From: Neorhizobium vignae | GTDB taxonomy: Bacteria > Pseudomonadota > Alphaproteobacteria > Rhizobiales > Rhizobiaceae | Direction of reading: 5' to 3' | Length of the DNA stretch: 64,000 nucleotides | Assembly: GCF_000732195.1 (NCBI RefSeq) | Contig: NZ_JNNU01000002.1 | Location: 62,001 to 126,000, forward strand | Part shown: positions 28,172-38,202 of the stretch, one piece after another | Position numbering within the stretch: position 1 is the stretch's first letter | How the letters are laid out: each line of letters starts with the position of its first letter | Made by a program: the position numbers and the translations under genes | The notes under the pieces: generated by a model | Seen by the model: the letters and a program-made list of their open reading frames with translations, nothing else | Database searches by the model: none | What the model was told of the DNA's origin: nothing

Positions 28172-29401
28172 ATGATGAAACGCCTCAGCCTTCTCGTGAC
28201 CGGTTCGGCCCTCTCGCTTGCCGTGTTGACCGGCCCCGTTCCTGCTCAGAACGCCGGTCAACCCGCAGAAACCAAAGCGCCGAACGCCCGTGACCAGAAA
28301 CCCGCCTTCGCCAACCAGACGCGCGCTCCGCAGCCGACCCGGGTGCCGAAGATCGCGCAGGAAGTGGTCGCCGACGACCTGCCGCATCTCTGGGCTATGG
28401 AGTTCCTGCCCGATGGCCGGATGCTGGTGACGGCCAAGCAGGGCGCCATGCACATCATCTCGGACGAAGGCGAGGCCGGGCCGAAAATCGAGGGCGTACC
28501 GAACGTGCTTTCCGGCGGCCAGGGTGGCCTGCTCGACGTGGCGCTTGCCCCGGACTTTGCGACCTCCGGCACGATCTTCTTTTCCTTCTCCGAACAACGC
28601 GAGGACGGCAATGGTACATCGGTCGCTTCGGCCCGGCTGGTTCCGGACGCCCAAGGCGGCGGCAGGCTGGAAAATCTCAAAATCATCTTCCGTCAGATGC
28701 CGAGCTATGACGGCAACAAGCATTTCGGCTCGCGCCTCGTCTTCGGCCCGAGCAACGAACTTTACGTGACCGTCGGCGAGCGTTCCGATCCACAGCAGCG
28801 CGAACAGGCCCAGGACATCGCGAGCGGTCTCGGTAAGATCTTTCGCATCGATGTGAACGGCAAGGCCCTGCCCGACAATCCGTTCGTCAATCGGCAGGGC
28901 GCCCGGCCGGAAATCTGGTCGCTCGGCCACCGCAACCTGCAGTCCGCCACCCTCGACGGACAGGGCCGTCTCTGGACCGTCGAGCACGGACCGCGCGGCG
29001 GCGACGAACTGAACCGCCCGGAAGCCGGCAAGAATTACGGCTGGCCGGAGGTCACCTACGGGATCGACTATAGCGGCAGGCCGATCGGCAAGGGCATCAC
29101 CGCCATGAAGGAGACGGAACAGCCGGTCTATTTCTGGGACCCGGTCATCGCCCCGTCCGGCATGGCCTATTATGACGGCGACGCCATCCCGGAATGGAAG
29201 AACTCCTTCCTGATCGGCGGCCTCGTCGCCCAGGGCATCGTGGTCGTCCACATGGACGGCGACAAGGTGGCCTATGAGGAACGCGTACCGCTCGGCGCCC
29301 GTATCCGCGACGTCAAGGTCGGCCCCGACGGCGCCGTCTATGCCGTCACCGAACAGCGCGGCGGCGGGGAATCGACGATCGTAAAACTGACCAAGAGCTG
29401 A
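28172..29401 (+). CDS. PQQ-type soluble aldose sugar dehydrogenase
   Basis: Exported protein of 409 residues with a signal peptide (MMKRLSLLVTGSALSLAVL, cleaved near AQNA). The body is the six-bladed propeller of soluble quinoprotein glucose dehydrogenase/YliI: AMEFLPDGRMLVTAKQGAMH, GGQGGLLDVALAPDF, HFGSRLVFGPSNELYVTVGE and GHRNLQS, where the histidine and arginine that meet PQQ lie. Probably oxidises sugars in the periplasm if PQQ is available. GGGAG at 28164-28168 is three bases from ATG 28172 and six from ATG 28175; either start is possible. Confidence 0.9.
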   Translation: MMKRLSLLVTGSALSLAVLTGPVPAQNAGQPAETKAPNARDQKPAFANQTRAPQPTRVPKIAQEVVADDLPHLWAMEFLPDGRMLVTAKQGAMHIISDEGEAGPKIEGVPNVLSGGQGGLLDVALAPDFATSGTIFFSFSEQREDGNGTSVASARLVPDAQGGGRLENLKIIFRQMPSYDGNKHFGSRLVFGPSNELYVTVGERSDPQQREQAQDIASGLGKIFRIDVNGKALPDNPFVNRQGARPEIWSLGHRNLQSATLDGQGRLWTVEHGPRGGDELNRPEAGKNYGWPEVTYGIDYSGRPIGKGITAMKETEQPVYFWDPVIAPSGMAYYDGDAIPEWKNSFLIGGLVAQGIVVVHMDGDKVAYEERVPLGARIRDVKVGPDGAVYAVTEQRGGGESTIVKLTKS

Positions 29402-29441
29402 TGGGGGCAACTCGGCGGGCAGCGCTCCACCGCCCCCTCGC

Positions 29442-29690
29442 CTAGAATTTGAATGCGAGGTGATGTCCGACAAGCGCCCGGTCGATCGTCACCAGCTGCA
29501 GCCCTTCGACCTGGCATTGCGCCAGCAGAAGCCGGTCGAAGGGGTCGCGTGTTTCCAGCTCCGGCTCCGCGGCGGTGATGACATGCGGGATATCGATGCG
29601 CAGGATGGTGAGGCCCGCGCCTTCCAGAACGATCTGCATGTCTTCAAGCGGCACGCCCGGATCAAGCTTTCCTAGGCGGGACTTGATGTT
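29442..29690 (-). pseudogene. 5'-truncated VapC (PIN-domain) remnant
   Basis: The open frame carries the typical C-terminal two thirds of a rhizobial VapC: IKSRLGKLDPGVPLEDMQ, then RDPFDRLLLAQCQVEGLQLVTIDRAL. The N-terminal 50 or so residues, including the first catalytic aspartate, are missing; upstream of IKSR the sequence runs into the aatA terminator region without any PIN sequence. A GTG at 29654 could start only a 70-residue fragment. There is no VapB partner. It is most likely a dead toxin gene. Confidence 0.75.
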
Positions 29691-29724
29691 GCTGCCATCG
29701 TCAACGCGAGTGCACGAAACAAAA

Positions 29725-29746
29725 AGCCCGCCGTCACCGGCGGGCT
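29725..29746 (-). terminator. Intrinsic terminator of aatA
   Basis: Eight-base arms AGCCCGCC and GGCGGGCT with a six-base loop, followed on the minus strand by TTTTTG. It lies 22 bases beyond the aatA stop. Confidence 0.82.
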
Positions 29747-29768
29747 TCGTGCAGAAATCTGCCGGAGC

Positions 29769-31034
<1,266 letters not shown>

Positions 31035-31187
31035 CTATGTCTAAACTATTACGCCGTTTCAAGCACAAAGCTTGAATGTGAGCCATGAAAGAAGCTGATT
31101 AAAACCTTCGAAACCTTGTTTACAGCCGCGTAACCCTTGGCTGCTACAACCAGGAGGGATGGATAACGGAAATCGACGGGCACGGGC

Positions 31188-32138
31188 ATGACGCCGAGAA
31201 GCATCTTCGCCAATCTGGTTCGCAGCGACAATGGGTCGTTCTCCACCGTCTACGGTCCTTTCCTGCTGCAATCCGCGCTGCAGCCGATCTTTCGTTCAGG
31301 CCCGGAAACCGGCCTTGAAATCGAAGCTTTCGAGGGCCTGCTGCGTGCCTCCCGCGATGGCGAACCGGTCTCGCCGGGCGAGTTCTTTCCGCTCGTTTCA
31401 CCGGTCGACATGGCCGATGTCGACAGCATCCTGCGCACCATTCACATCTTGAACACCGGCCGGCTTCACCGGTCCCGCGCCGGGATCTTCGTCAAGTTCC
31501 ATCCCGGCCTCTTCCGCACGCCCCAGGAAATGCGCCAGGAAGTGGATCGTATCAAGGTCGCCAGCCACGAGGCCGGCCTGGCGCCCGATCGGATCGTCTG
31601 CGAAATCTCCGAAAGATCCGGCGCGTCCGACGACATTGTCGTCGCCTTCACCGAGCACATGCAGGCGGTCGGCTTCCGCATTGCGATCGACGACTATGGC
31701 GCCCGCGATTCCGATCTCGACCGTCTGAAGCGCATCAAGCCGGACTACGTGAAATTCGAGGCCGCATGGGTGCGCGACTTCCTCGACAATTCCGCCGGTT
31801 ACGCGTTGCTGCGCGTCATCGTCCGGCAGATGCTCGACGATGGTATCGAGCCGATCTTCGAAGGACTCGAAGAGCTTTGGCAGGTGGATCTCTGCGAAGA
31901 GCTCGGCGTGCCGCTGATGCAGGGTTATGCCCTGGCGCGGCCCGAACTCGCCCCGACGACATTCAACGAAAGCTTTCCGGAAAGCCTGGCCGACTTCGCG
32001 CCGATCCAGGCAACCGGCAATGAAATCCCGCTCGGCGCCAGCCGGGCCGCGACAACCCTACCTCCTCCGGCCCTGGCCAAACCGGTATTCGCAAGGCCTG
32101 CCCGCGCTTTTGGCCGCCGCCAATCCAGCGGCGAGTAA
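31188..32138 (+). CDS. EAL-domain protein, probably impaired as phosphodiesterase
   Basis: Stand-alone EAL domain of 316 residues without sensor or GGDEF. Recognisable are EAFEGLLR (the EAL site), ICEISE-type glutamate (CEISERSG), RIAIDDYGARDSD, DYVKFEAAW, IFEGLEELWQ and the ending LMQGYALARP. The asparagine normally found in the second metal site (V-N-L-S) is replaced: here the sequence is GIFVKFHPGLF. That change makes catalysis doubtful and suggests a c-di-GMP-binding or protein-contact role, but this is inference. The C-terminal 50 residues are a low-complexity tail. Confidence 0.82.
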   Translation: MTPRSIFANLVRSDNGSFSTVYGPFLLQSALQPIFRSGPETGLEIEAFEGLLRASRDGEPVSPGEFFPLVSPVDMADVDSILRTIHILNTGRLHRSRAGIFVKFHPGLFRTPQEMRQEVDRIKVASHEAGLAPDRIVCEISERSGASDDIVVAFTEHMQAVGFRIAIDDYGARDSDLDRLKRIKPDYVKFEAAWVRDFLDNSAGYALLRVIVRQMLDDGIEPIFEGLEELWQVDLCEELGVPLMQGYALARPELAPTTFNESFPESLADFAPIQATGNEIPLGASRAATTLPPPALAKPVFARPARAFGRRQSSGE

Positions 32139-32668
32139 GTACCAGGAACCGTAGATTTCACGCTGCGGATGGGTATCGCTGTCATCTCAATATCGGCGCG
32201 GAACGCACTCCGACCCTCATTCAGGGACGTGAGCGACAAAAAATTTTCTTTTCGCGTCATTTGCGCCAAAACGGCACAGAAGACCGTTAGGAAAGCATTG
32301 CCGGCGATGGAATCGCTTTGCCGCACCCTCGGGGAAGGCTCAAAACCCGCATTTTCCGGGGGTTCCCGCGATTTACAATTTGCCATTGTGGCGACAATTC
32401 AAAAAACTTTTTCTTGCCAATTTTCGATAAACACAGCACTCTGTGCAAGTTCGGGCAATTTACGAGCATGGGAAGACCTATAATGACGCGCTCCGAAGGC
32501 GCTAAGACTTCGGGCGGTAGGCCGGGGGCGGAGATTTCAAAGCAATTCCTGCCGGTCATCGCGGTAAAGACAGGGACCCTTTCTTAAAGCTGCCTGCCGC
32601 CGCCCTTCGGGGCTACACTGTGATGCTGTCCGCCGCTGAACACGGACAGAGAGAAAAGGACCTGCTGC
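32139..32668 (+). other. Intergenic region before the cold-shock gene
   Basis: 530 bases without a supported gene. The nearest 200 bases probably form the long untranslated leader typical of cold-shock genes; TTGCCA near 32415 could be a -35 element but I could not find a matching -10. A 39-codon frame at 32468 has no ribosome site and was not called. GTCCG-N10-CGGAC near 32630 may be a leader hairpin. Confidence 0.4.
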
Positions 32669-32884
32669 ATGGCCGAGACTGGCACTGTAAAATTCTTCAA
32701 TACCGACAAAGGCTTCGGCTTTATCAAGCCTGACAATGGTGGCGCCGATATCTTTGTGCATATCTCTGCCGTACAGGCTTCTGGCTTGTCCGGATTGTCT
32801 GAAAACCAGAAAGTAAGCTTCGACACGGAACCGGATCGTCGCGGCAAAGGCCCCAAGGCCGTCAATCTGCAGATCGCCGGCTAA
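32669..32884 (+). CDS. Cold-shock protein, CspA family
   Basis: Single OB-fold RNA chaperone of 71 residues. The nucleic-acid motifs are GTVKFFNTDKGFGFIKPD (RNP1) and DIFVHISAV (RNP2). Binds single-stranded RNA to melt structure at low temperature or on growth-state change. The ATG follows GAGAAAAGG. A long leader lies upstream and a strong terminator directly after. Confidence 0.95.
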   Translation: MAETGTVKFFNTDKGFGFIKPDNGGADIFVHISAVQASGLSGLSENQKVSFDTEPDRRGKGPKAVNLQIAG

Positions 32885-32915
32885 GCCTTTAGAGGCCTGC
32901 CATTTCGAGTTGAAG

Positions 32916-32940
32916 CCCGGCAGAGATGCCGGGTTTTTTT
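32916..32940 (+). terminator. Intrinsic terminator of the cold-shock gene
   Basis: Arms CCCGGCA and TGCCGGG with a GAGA loop, then seven T. The end of the T run overlaps the stop codon of the convergent MBL hydrolase gene. Confidence 0.88.
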
Positions 32941-33616
32941 AAACCGAGGTGTGTTGCGGCTTCGATCCGCCGAGGCCGCGCAGGAATGGATTTGTGCGCC
33001 GTTCGTCGCCGATCCGGCTACCCGGTCCGTGGCCGCAGATGAAACCGACTTCGTCCCCGAGTGGCAGAACCTTGTCGCGGATCGAAGCGAGCAGCGTGTC
33101 GTGATCCCCGCCCGGCAGGTCCGTGCGCCCGATCGAGCCGTTGAACAGCACGTCGCCGAGATGCGCGAAACCCTGGGCACGGTTGTAATAGATCACATGT
33201 CCGGGCGCATGTCCGGGGCAATGGAAGATCTCGAAGACATGCTCGCCGAACGAAACCTTGTCTCCTTCGTTGAGCCAGCGGTCCGGCACGACGTTGCGCA
33301 CCTCCATCTTGACCCCGAATTTTTCCGCCTGCGTCTCCAGCCGCTGCAGCAGCGGCAGATCCGCCTCATGAGGGCCGATCACCGGGATGCCAAGCGCCTC
33401 GCGCAACTCGTCGGCACCGCCGGCATGGTCGATATGCCCGTGCGTCAGCCAGATTTCCTTCAGAGTGACGCCATTTTCCCTGATGACCTCAAGGATGGTC
33501 GGCACGTCGCCGCCCGGATCGACGATGACGCCCTGCTTCGTCTCCTCGTCGAAGAGGATCGTGCAGTTCTGCTGGAATGGCGTAACCGGAATGATACCGG
33601 CCTGTAACTTGCCCAT
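32939..33616 (-). CDS. MBL-fold metallo-hydrolase (glyoxalase II-like)
   Basis: Metallo-beta-lactamase fold hydrolase of 225 residues. The binuclear metal motif is LTHGHIDHAGG; further ligands lie in FHCPGHAPGHVIYY, GDVLFNGSIGRTDLPGG and ICGHGPGS. This arrangement resembles the YcbL/glyoxalase II group, thioester hydrolases of the cytoplasm. The natural substrate is unknown. It is monocistronic and converges on cspA. Confidence 0.9.
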   Translation of the reverse strand: MGKLQAGIIPVTPFQQNCTILFDEETKQGVIVDPGGDVPTILEVIRENGVTLKEIWLTHGHIDHAGGADELREALGIPVIGPHEADLPLLQRLETQAEKFGVKMEVRNVVPDRWLNEGDKVSFGEHVFEIFHCPGHAPGHVIYYNRAQGFAHLGDVLFNGSIGRTDLPGGDHDTLLASIRDKVLPLGDEVGFICGHGPGSRIGDERRTNPFLRGLGGSKPQHTSV

Positions 33617-33686
33617 GATGCCTCGGCCTGAACGATGATGCTTGCCGGGATATACCGCTAAACGGAAGGCATTTCAGCCGAAAAGA

Positions 33687-33908
33687 TCAGTTCGAGGCGA
33701 GGGTCGTGTAATGCGCGTTGGCGGAAACCGGCGGCGCGAGCGATACCGTGGCGATCAGGAATGCCGCAATCGCGAGCTTCAGCACGAAAACGGTCACCAG
33801 CACGCTTCTGAGCGGATTGGCCGCGCCGGATGTTTCCATCCTGATCGGCGGCAGTGCGCTGAAGGTCTGGGCGGTGAAGGTCTGGGCGGTCGCGGTCGGG
33901 TTCGTCAT
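33687..33908 (-). CDS. Small membrane protein, unknown
   Basis: I do not recognise this 73-residue protein. It has a polar N-terminus with the five-residue unit TAQTF present twice in tandem (residues 7-16), then one membrane segment (about 36-58, VLVTVFVLKLAIAAFLIATV). The ATG at 33908 has GCACCGGAGAAA at a good distance. Lies upstream of no other minus-strand gene and divergent from the SH3/DUF1236 gene. The good ribosome site argues for a real gene. Confidence 0.5.
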   Translation of the reverse strand: MTNPTATAQTFTAQTFSALPPIRMETSGAANPLRSVLVTVFVLKLAIAAFLIATVSLAPPVSANAHYTTLASN

Positions 33909-34076
33909 GAGTTTCTCCGGTGCTTATGGCGTGATCAATGAGTTGGCGGCACAAAGGTTCCGTATCCCCATTCTAGCTGTGGCACCCCCGCCACAGCTTG
34001 CAGAATCCGCCCGCATTCGGCGGAACCACCGGGACATGCGGGTGTTACCCTGCCAGTCAACATGAGGAGAAAATCC

Positions 34077-34709
34077 ATGACGACTTGGTTGAAATGCCCG
34101 GAATTGAAGTGGCTTGGCCTCGGCGCCGTCCTTTCGGCGCTCGCCTTGCCCGCCCAGGCGCAGATGACCACCACCACCGCCTCGGACATTATCGTCCGCT
34201 CCGGTCCCGGCCAGAACTATCCGGAGATCGGGATGGCCACCCGCGGCAGCCCCGCCATGATGGACGGTTGCCTCCAGGGTAGCAAATGGTGCCGCATCGA
34301 CGTCAACGGCATGCGCGGCTGGGTCTATGCCGAGTACCTGACGATCCGCCACAACGGCTCGGCGGTCGCGGTCGAGGAATACCGCACCCAGTATGAAGTC
34401 CCGTCCGTCACCTATGAAACGACCGCAAGCGTCGCTCCACCCGCTGCCGTTCCGGGTCCGGGGGATGTCCTGCTCGGCCCGGTCGGTGCGGTCGAGGCCG
34501 TCGAACCGCCGGAAACCGTCATCAGCTACATCGAGGAGCACCCGGTCCGGCCGGTCTATGTCCGCAACGAGGTGGCGATCGGCGCGACGTTGCCCCCCGA
34601 GGTCGTGATCCAGCAAGTGCCGGACTACGATTACGATTACGTGGTCGTCAACGACCGCCCGGTTCTTGTCGATCCCGGCACCCGCCGTATCGTCCACATC
34701 TACGATTGA
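34077..34709 (+). CDS. Exported SH3 plus DUF1236 protein
   Basis: Secreted or periplasmic protein of 210 residues. A signal peptide (about residues 1-28, ending ALPAQA) is followed by a bacterial SH3 domain (ASDIIVRSGPGQNYPEIG ... WCRIDVNGMRGWVYAEYL), a linker, and a DUF1236 tail (VVVNDRPVLVDPGTRRIVHIY), a pairing common in Rhizobiales. ATG 34077 is preceded by ATGAGGAGAAAA; an ATG 15 bases earlier has no such site. Probably a cell-wall-associated protein; role unknown. Confidence 0.88.
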   Translation: MTTWLKCPELKWLGLGAVLSALALPAQAQMTTTTASDIIVRSGPGQNYPEIGMATRGSPAMMDGCLQGSKWCRIDVNGMRGWVYAEYLTIRHNGSAVAVEEYRTQYEVPSVTYETTASVAPPAAVPGPGDVLLGPVGAVEAVEPPETVISYIEEHPVRPVYVRNEVAIGATLPPEVVIQQVPDYDYDYVVVNDRPVLVDPGTRRIVHIYD

Positions 34710-34721
34710 GTTCCACCATGA

Positions 34722-34746
34722 AAGGGCGCTGTTCGGCAGCGCCCTT
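34722..34746 (+). terminator. Hairpin after SH3/DUF1236 gene
   Basis: Ten-base arms AAGGGCGCTG and CAGCGCCCTT around loop TTCGG, starting 12 bases after the stop; the tail is short (TCTCC). Confidence 0.68.
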
Positions 34747-34915
34747 CTCCGTGGCTCGCAGCACCCCGCCCTCCCCAACAAATGCTGTTGATTGTTCAGC
34801 CTGATCGCGCTTTATGACGTGCGGCAGGTTACAGTGCGAGATCAGCAATAAGAGCTTCGGCCCCCAAGATCTTCGGACCCTGGGGCAAGCAGCCAAAAAG
34901 GGAAAGGAAACGCGA

Positions 34916-35431
34916 GTGTCGCGCGCATCGACGGGAAAAGCCGTCAAGAAGGTCATGCCGACAATGCCGGCAGTCGACGAAGCCCAGATCGACTTCGAGA
35001 CCATCGAACTGCTTTTCTTCGCCTACCGTGATTTCGTGTCCGACCCGGATGCGATCCTCGCCAAGATCGGCATGGGCCGCGCCCACCACCGCGTCGTTTA
35101 TTTCGTCTGCCGCCAGCCGGGCATGATGGTCACCGACCTGCTCGATACGCTGCAGATCACCAAGCAGAGCCTTGCGCGCGTTCTCAAGCAGCTGATCGAA
35201 TCCGGCTATATACGCCAGATGGCCGGCGCCAAGGACCGCCGCCAGCGCAGGCTCTATCCGACCCTCGCAGGCCGTGAGCTGGCTCTCGCCCTTTCCGAGC
35301 CGCAATCGCGCCGTATCGCTCGCGCCATGGAGGATCTGACCCCCGACGCGCGGGCGTCGGTCAAGGACTTCCTGCGCAGCATGCGCGGCCGCGACGAAAG
35401 CCTCGAGCCTATCGACAGCGACTTGGATTAA
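34916..35431 (+). CDS. petP: MarR-family regulator, PetP-like
   Basis: Winged-helix regulator of 171 residues. The DNA-binding region is MVTDLLDTLQITKQSLARVLKQLIESGYI followed (as wing) by KDRRQRRLYPT. GTG 34916 has AAAGGAAA six bases upstream; the frame opens earlier but without a site. It is the first gene of an apparent operon with an OmpR-type regulator (14-base gap) and a histidine kinase, the arrangement named petP-petR in Rhodobacter, where it affects cytochrome bc1 genes. The bc1 genes lie some 26 kb away here, so that link is an analogy only. Confidence 0.75.
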   Translation: MSRASTGKAVKKVMPTMPAVDEAQIDFETIELLFFAYRDFVSDPDAILAKIGMGRAHHRVVYFVCRQPGMMVTDLLDTLQITKQSLARVLKQLIESGYIRQMAGAKDRRQRRLYPTLAGRELALALSEPQSRRIARAMEDLTPDARASVKDFLRSMRGRDESLEPIDSDLD

Positions 35432-35445
35432 GTGGGACCTTTGAG

Positions 35446-36144
35446 ATGACGACACTGCCCCCTTCCGATGATGCACCTCACCTTCTCGTGGTCGACGACG
35501 ACACGCGCATCCGCGATCTTCTGAACCGCTACCTGATGGAACAGGGGTTTCGCATCACCGTCGCGGGCGACGCCGCCGAAGCCCGCCGCAAGCTCGAGGG
35601 CCTGCATTTCGATCTCATCATTCTCGACGTGATGATGCCCGGAGAATCCGGCATTTCGCTCACCCAGTCGCTTTACCAGAAGAAGACGGTTCCGGTGATC
35701 CTGCTGACGGCGCGCGCCGAGTCTGAATCCCGCATCGCCGGCCTCGAAGCCGGCGCCGACGACTATCTGTCGAAACCCTTCGATCCGCGCGAACTGGTGC
35801 TGCGCATCAACAATATCCTGCGCCGCAGCACCTCGCCCGACACGCCGAAGATCGAGCAGATCATGTTCGGCCCCTTCACCTTCTCGATCCCGCGCAAGGA
35901 ACTGCGCAAGGCCGCCGAAACCATCCGGCTGACCGATCGCGAACAGGAGATCATGCTGCTTTTCGCGCTGCGGGCCGGCGACACCATTCCCCGCCACGAG
36001 CTGATCGGCGACGATGCCGAGGTCGGCGAGCGCACGATCGACGTGCAGATCAACCGTTTGAGGCGTAAGATCGAAGAGGATCCGGCCAACCCCGTCTACC
36101 TCCAGACGGTGCGCGGTATCGGATACAGGCTGAGTATCGATTAG
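35446..36144 (+). CDS. petR: OmpR-type response regulator, PetR-like
   Basis: Two-domain regulator of 232 residues. The receiver has the acidic pair HLLVVDDDTRIRD, phospho-aspartate D61 in LIILDVMMPG, the T in ILLTAR and the lysine in YLSKPFDPRELVLR. The C-terminal winged helix ends with QINRLRRKIEEDPANPVYL. It overlaps no gene but follows the MarR gene by 14 bases and precedes the histidine kinase by 32, so all three are probably cotranscribed and the kinase is its partner. Confidence 0.88.
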   Translation: MTTLPPSDDAPHLLVVDDDTRIRDLLNRYLMEQGFRITVAGDAAEARRKLEGLHFDLIILDVMMPGESGISLTQSLYQKKTVPVILLTARAESESRIAGLEAGADDYLSKPFDPRELVLRINNILRRSTSPDTPKIEQIMFGPFTFSIPRKELRKAAETIRLTDREQEIMLLFALRAGDTIPRHELIGDDAEVGERTIDVQINRLRRKIEEDPANPVYLQTVRGIGYRLSID

Positions 36145-36176
36145 CCGGGAAGAGACCGGCACAGGCTGAAGGCAGG

Positions 36177-37556
36177 ATGGCACTTTTCGACCCTCTCAAA
36201 CGCGACATGGACCGGCTCACCTTGCCGGGCTGGCGCCCGATGACCCGCTGGCTGCGCCGCCGCCTGCCGACCGGCCTCTACACCCGTTCGCTTCTGATCG
36301 TCATCCTGCCGATGCTGCTGCTGCAGGGCATCGTCGCCTCCGTCTTCATGGAACGGCACTGGCGCATGGTGACCGAGCGCCTGTCGGAAGGCACCGTCCG
36401 TGACATCGCCGGCATTATCGAGGTGATCCAGGCCTACCCGCAGGACAGCAACTACGACGTGGTGAGCCGCATCGCCAATGACGCGCTGAACCTCACCATC
36501 GCCGTCGAGGAAAACGGCCAGCTGCCGCCGCCCCGCCCCCGCCCCTTCTTCGCCATTCTCGACGACATTCTCGCCGAACAGATCACCCGCCAGATCCAGA
36601 TGCCCTTCTGGATCGACACGATCGGAGACAGCCGGCTTGTCGAGATCCGCATCAAGTTCGATACCAGGGTGCTGCGCGTCTTCGTCCGCCGCGGCTCCAC
36701 CTATGCCTCCAACACCCATATCTTCCTCGTCTGGATGATCGGGGCGGCCGTCGTTCTGGTCATCATCTCCATCCTTTTCCTGCGCGGCCAGATCCGGCCG
36801 ATCCTGACGCTCGCGCGTGCTGCCGAAAGCTTCGGCAAGGGACAGAAGACCGACGGTTTCGCTCCCCGCGGCGCTGACGAGATCCGCCGCGCCGGCCTTG
36901 CCTTCATCCAGATGCGCGAGCGCATCGAGCGCCAGATGGAACAGCGCACCGCCATGCTCGCCGGCATCAGCCACGACTTGAGGACCATCCTCACCCGCTT
37001 CAAGCTGCAGCTGGCGATTGCCGGCAACAAGCCGGAACTGGCCGGCATGAGCCAGGATGCCGACGACATGCAATCGATGCTGGAAGGTTATCTCGCCTTC
37101 GCCAAGGGCGAAGCGGAAGAAGATTTCGGCGAACTGCGGTTGAGCGAGCTGCTTGAAAAGCTCCGGTCGGAATTCGCGCTGCACGGCAAGACCATGACCT
37201 ATGAGATCGACGGCGAGGACGAGATCGCGGTGCGGCCGAATGCCTTCGCCCGGCTGGTCGGCAACCTCGTGTCCAACAGCGAGCGCTACGCCAAGACCCT
37301 CCATGTGGATGCACGGCATAGCGCCAAGTGGCTGACGCTGACGCTCGACGACGACGGTCCGGGCATTCCGCCGCAGTCTCGTGAGGACGTCTTCAAGCCG
37401 TTCTACCGCCTGGACGAGGCCCGCAACCTTAACGCCTCCGGCACCGGCCTCGGCCTTGCGATCGCCCGCGACATCGCCCGCGCCCATGGCGGCAACGTCA
37501 CGCTCGCCGACAGCCCCCGCGGCGGTTTGCGCGCCATCGTGCGCGTCCCCGCCTGA
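36177..37556 (+). CDS. EnvZ-like sensor histidine kinase
   Basis: Inner-membrane kinase of 459 residues: transmembrane helix about 36-56, periplasmic domain 57-180, second helix about 183-202, HAMP 203-258, dimerisation/phosphoacceptor around H266 (GISHDLRT), ATPase region with LVGNLVSNSERYAK, DDGPGIPP and GTGLGLAIARDIARAHGG. The H-box has isoleucine where EnvZ has proline (DLRTIL instead of DLRTPL), which may alter its phosphatase/kinase balance. It lies at the end of the petP/petR-like operon. The ATG follows GAAGGCAGG. Confidence 0.9.
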   Translation: MALFDPLKRDMDRLTLPGWRPMTRWLRRRLPTGLYTRSLLIVILPMLLLQGIVASVFMERHWRMVTERLSEGTVRDIAGIIEVIQAYPQDSNYDVVSRIANDALNLTIAVEENGQLPPPRPRPFFAILDDILAEQITRQIQMPFWIDTIGDSRLVEIRIKFDTRVLRVFVRRGSTYASNTHIFLVWMIGAAVVLVIISILFLRGQIRPILTLARAAESFGKGQKTDGFAPRGADEIRRAGLAFIQMRERIERQMEQRTAMLAGISHDLRTILTRFKLQLAIAGNKPELAGMSQDADDMQSMLEGYLAFAKGEAEEDFGELRLSELLEKLRSEFALHGKTMTYEIDGEDEIAVRPNAFARLVGNLVSNSERYAKTLHVDARHSAKWLTLTLDDDGPGIPPQSREDVFKPFYRLDEARNLNASGTGLGLAIARDIARAHGGNVTLADSPRGGLRAIVRVPA

Positions 37557-37575
37557 TCATTCTTTCGAGGAACCG

Positions 37576-38157
37576 ATGCCGATCGATCTTTCCCACATGA
37601 CCTGGCTGAACCCGCCGCCGGAAAGCCGCGAGGAGAATGGCAGTCTGGTCGCCCGCTCCGGCTTCAAGACCGACTTCTGGCAGGGCACCTATTACGGATT
37701 TCACCGCGACAGTGGCCACTTCCTCCATAGGGCCCGAAGCGGCGACTTCACCGCCGAAACCTCCTTCGTCGGCCGCTACGAGGCGCTCTACGACCAGGCA
37801 GGCCTGATGATCCGCCATAACGAAAAACACTGGATGAAATGCGGTGTCGAATTCACCGACGGCGCCCCCCATTTCAGCGTGGTGGTGACCAACGGCCACT
37901 CCGACTGGTCCGCCTTCCGCCTCACCGACGATTTCGAGGAAATCTCCGTCCGCGTCACCCGCATGGGCGACGCCCTCTTCGTCCAGTACCGAACCGACAC
38001 GCAGCCGGACTGGCGAATGGCGCGGCTCGCGTTCTTCCCACCCGAGCTCGCCGACCTCTCCGTCGGCATGACCTTCTGCTCGCCGCAGCGCGAAGGCTTC
38101 GAGGTGGAATTCCGGTCGTTCAACCTCACTGAGGTCGACAGCCGCGATATCCACTGA
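37576..38157 (+). CDS. DUF1349 family protein
   Basis: Soluble beta-sandwich protein of 193 residues. The conserved stretches are SGFKTDFWQGTYYGFHRDSG, QAGLMIRHNEKHWMKCGVEF, and the closing VGMTFCSPQREGFEVEF, all typical of DUF1349 (YesU-like), a lectin-like fold of unknown ligand. It begins 19 bases after the histidine kinase stop, with TCGAGGAA upstream, so it may be the last gene of that operon. Confidence 0.85.
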   Translation: MPIDLSHMTWLNPPPESREENGSLVARSGFKTDFWQGTYYGFHRDSGHFLHRARSGDFTAETSFVGRYEALYDQAGLMIRHNEKHWMKCGVEFTDGAPHFSVVVTNGHSDWSAFRLTDDFEEISVRVTRMGDALFVQYRTDTQPDWRMARLAFFPPELADLSVGMTFCSPQREGFEVEFRSFNLTEVDSRDIH

Positions 38158-38202
38158 CGATCCCACAGTCCATCAGACGGGTTGAGGCGCGCCGCCGCTC
38201 GG

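Noticed and set aside
31157-31189. Ten-codon upstream frame ending on the EAL start codon (ATGA)
   Set aside because: The GGAGGG is only two bases from its ATG, too close for a normal ribosome site; chance is likely.
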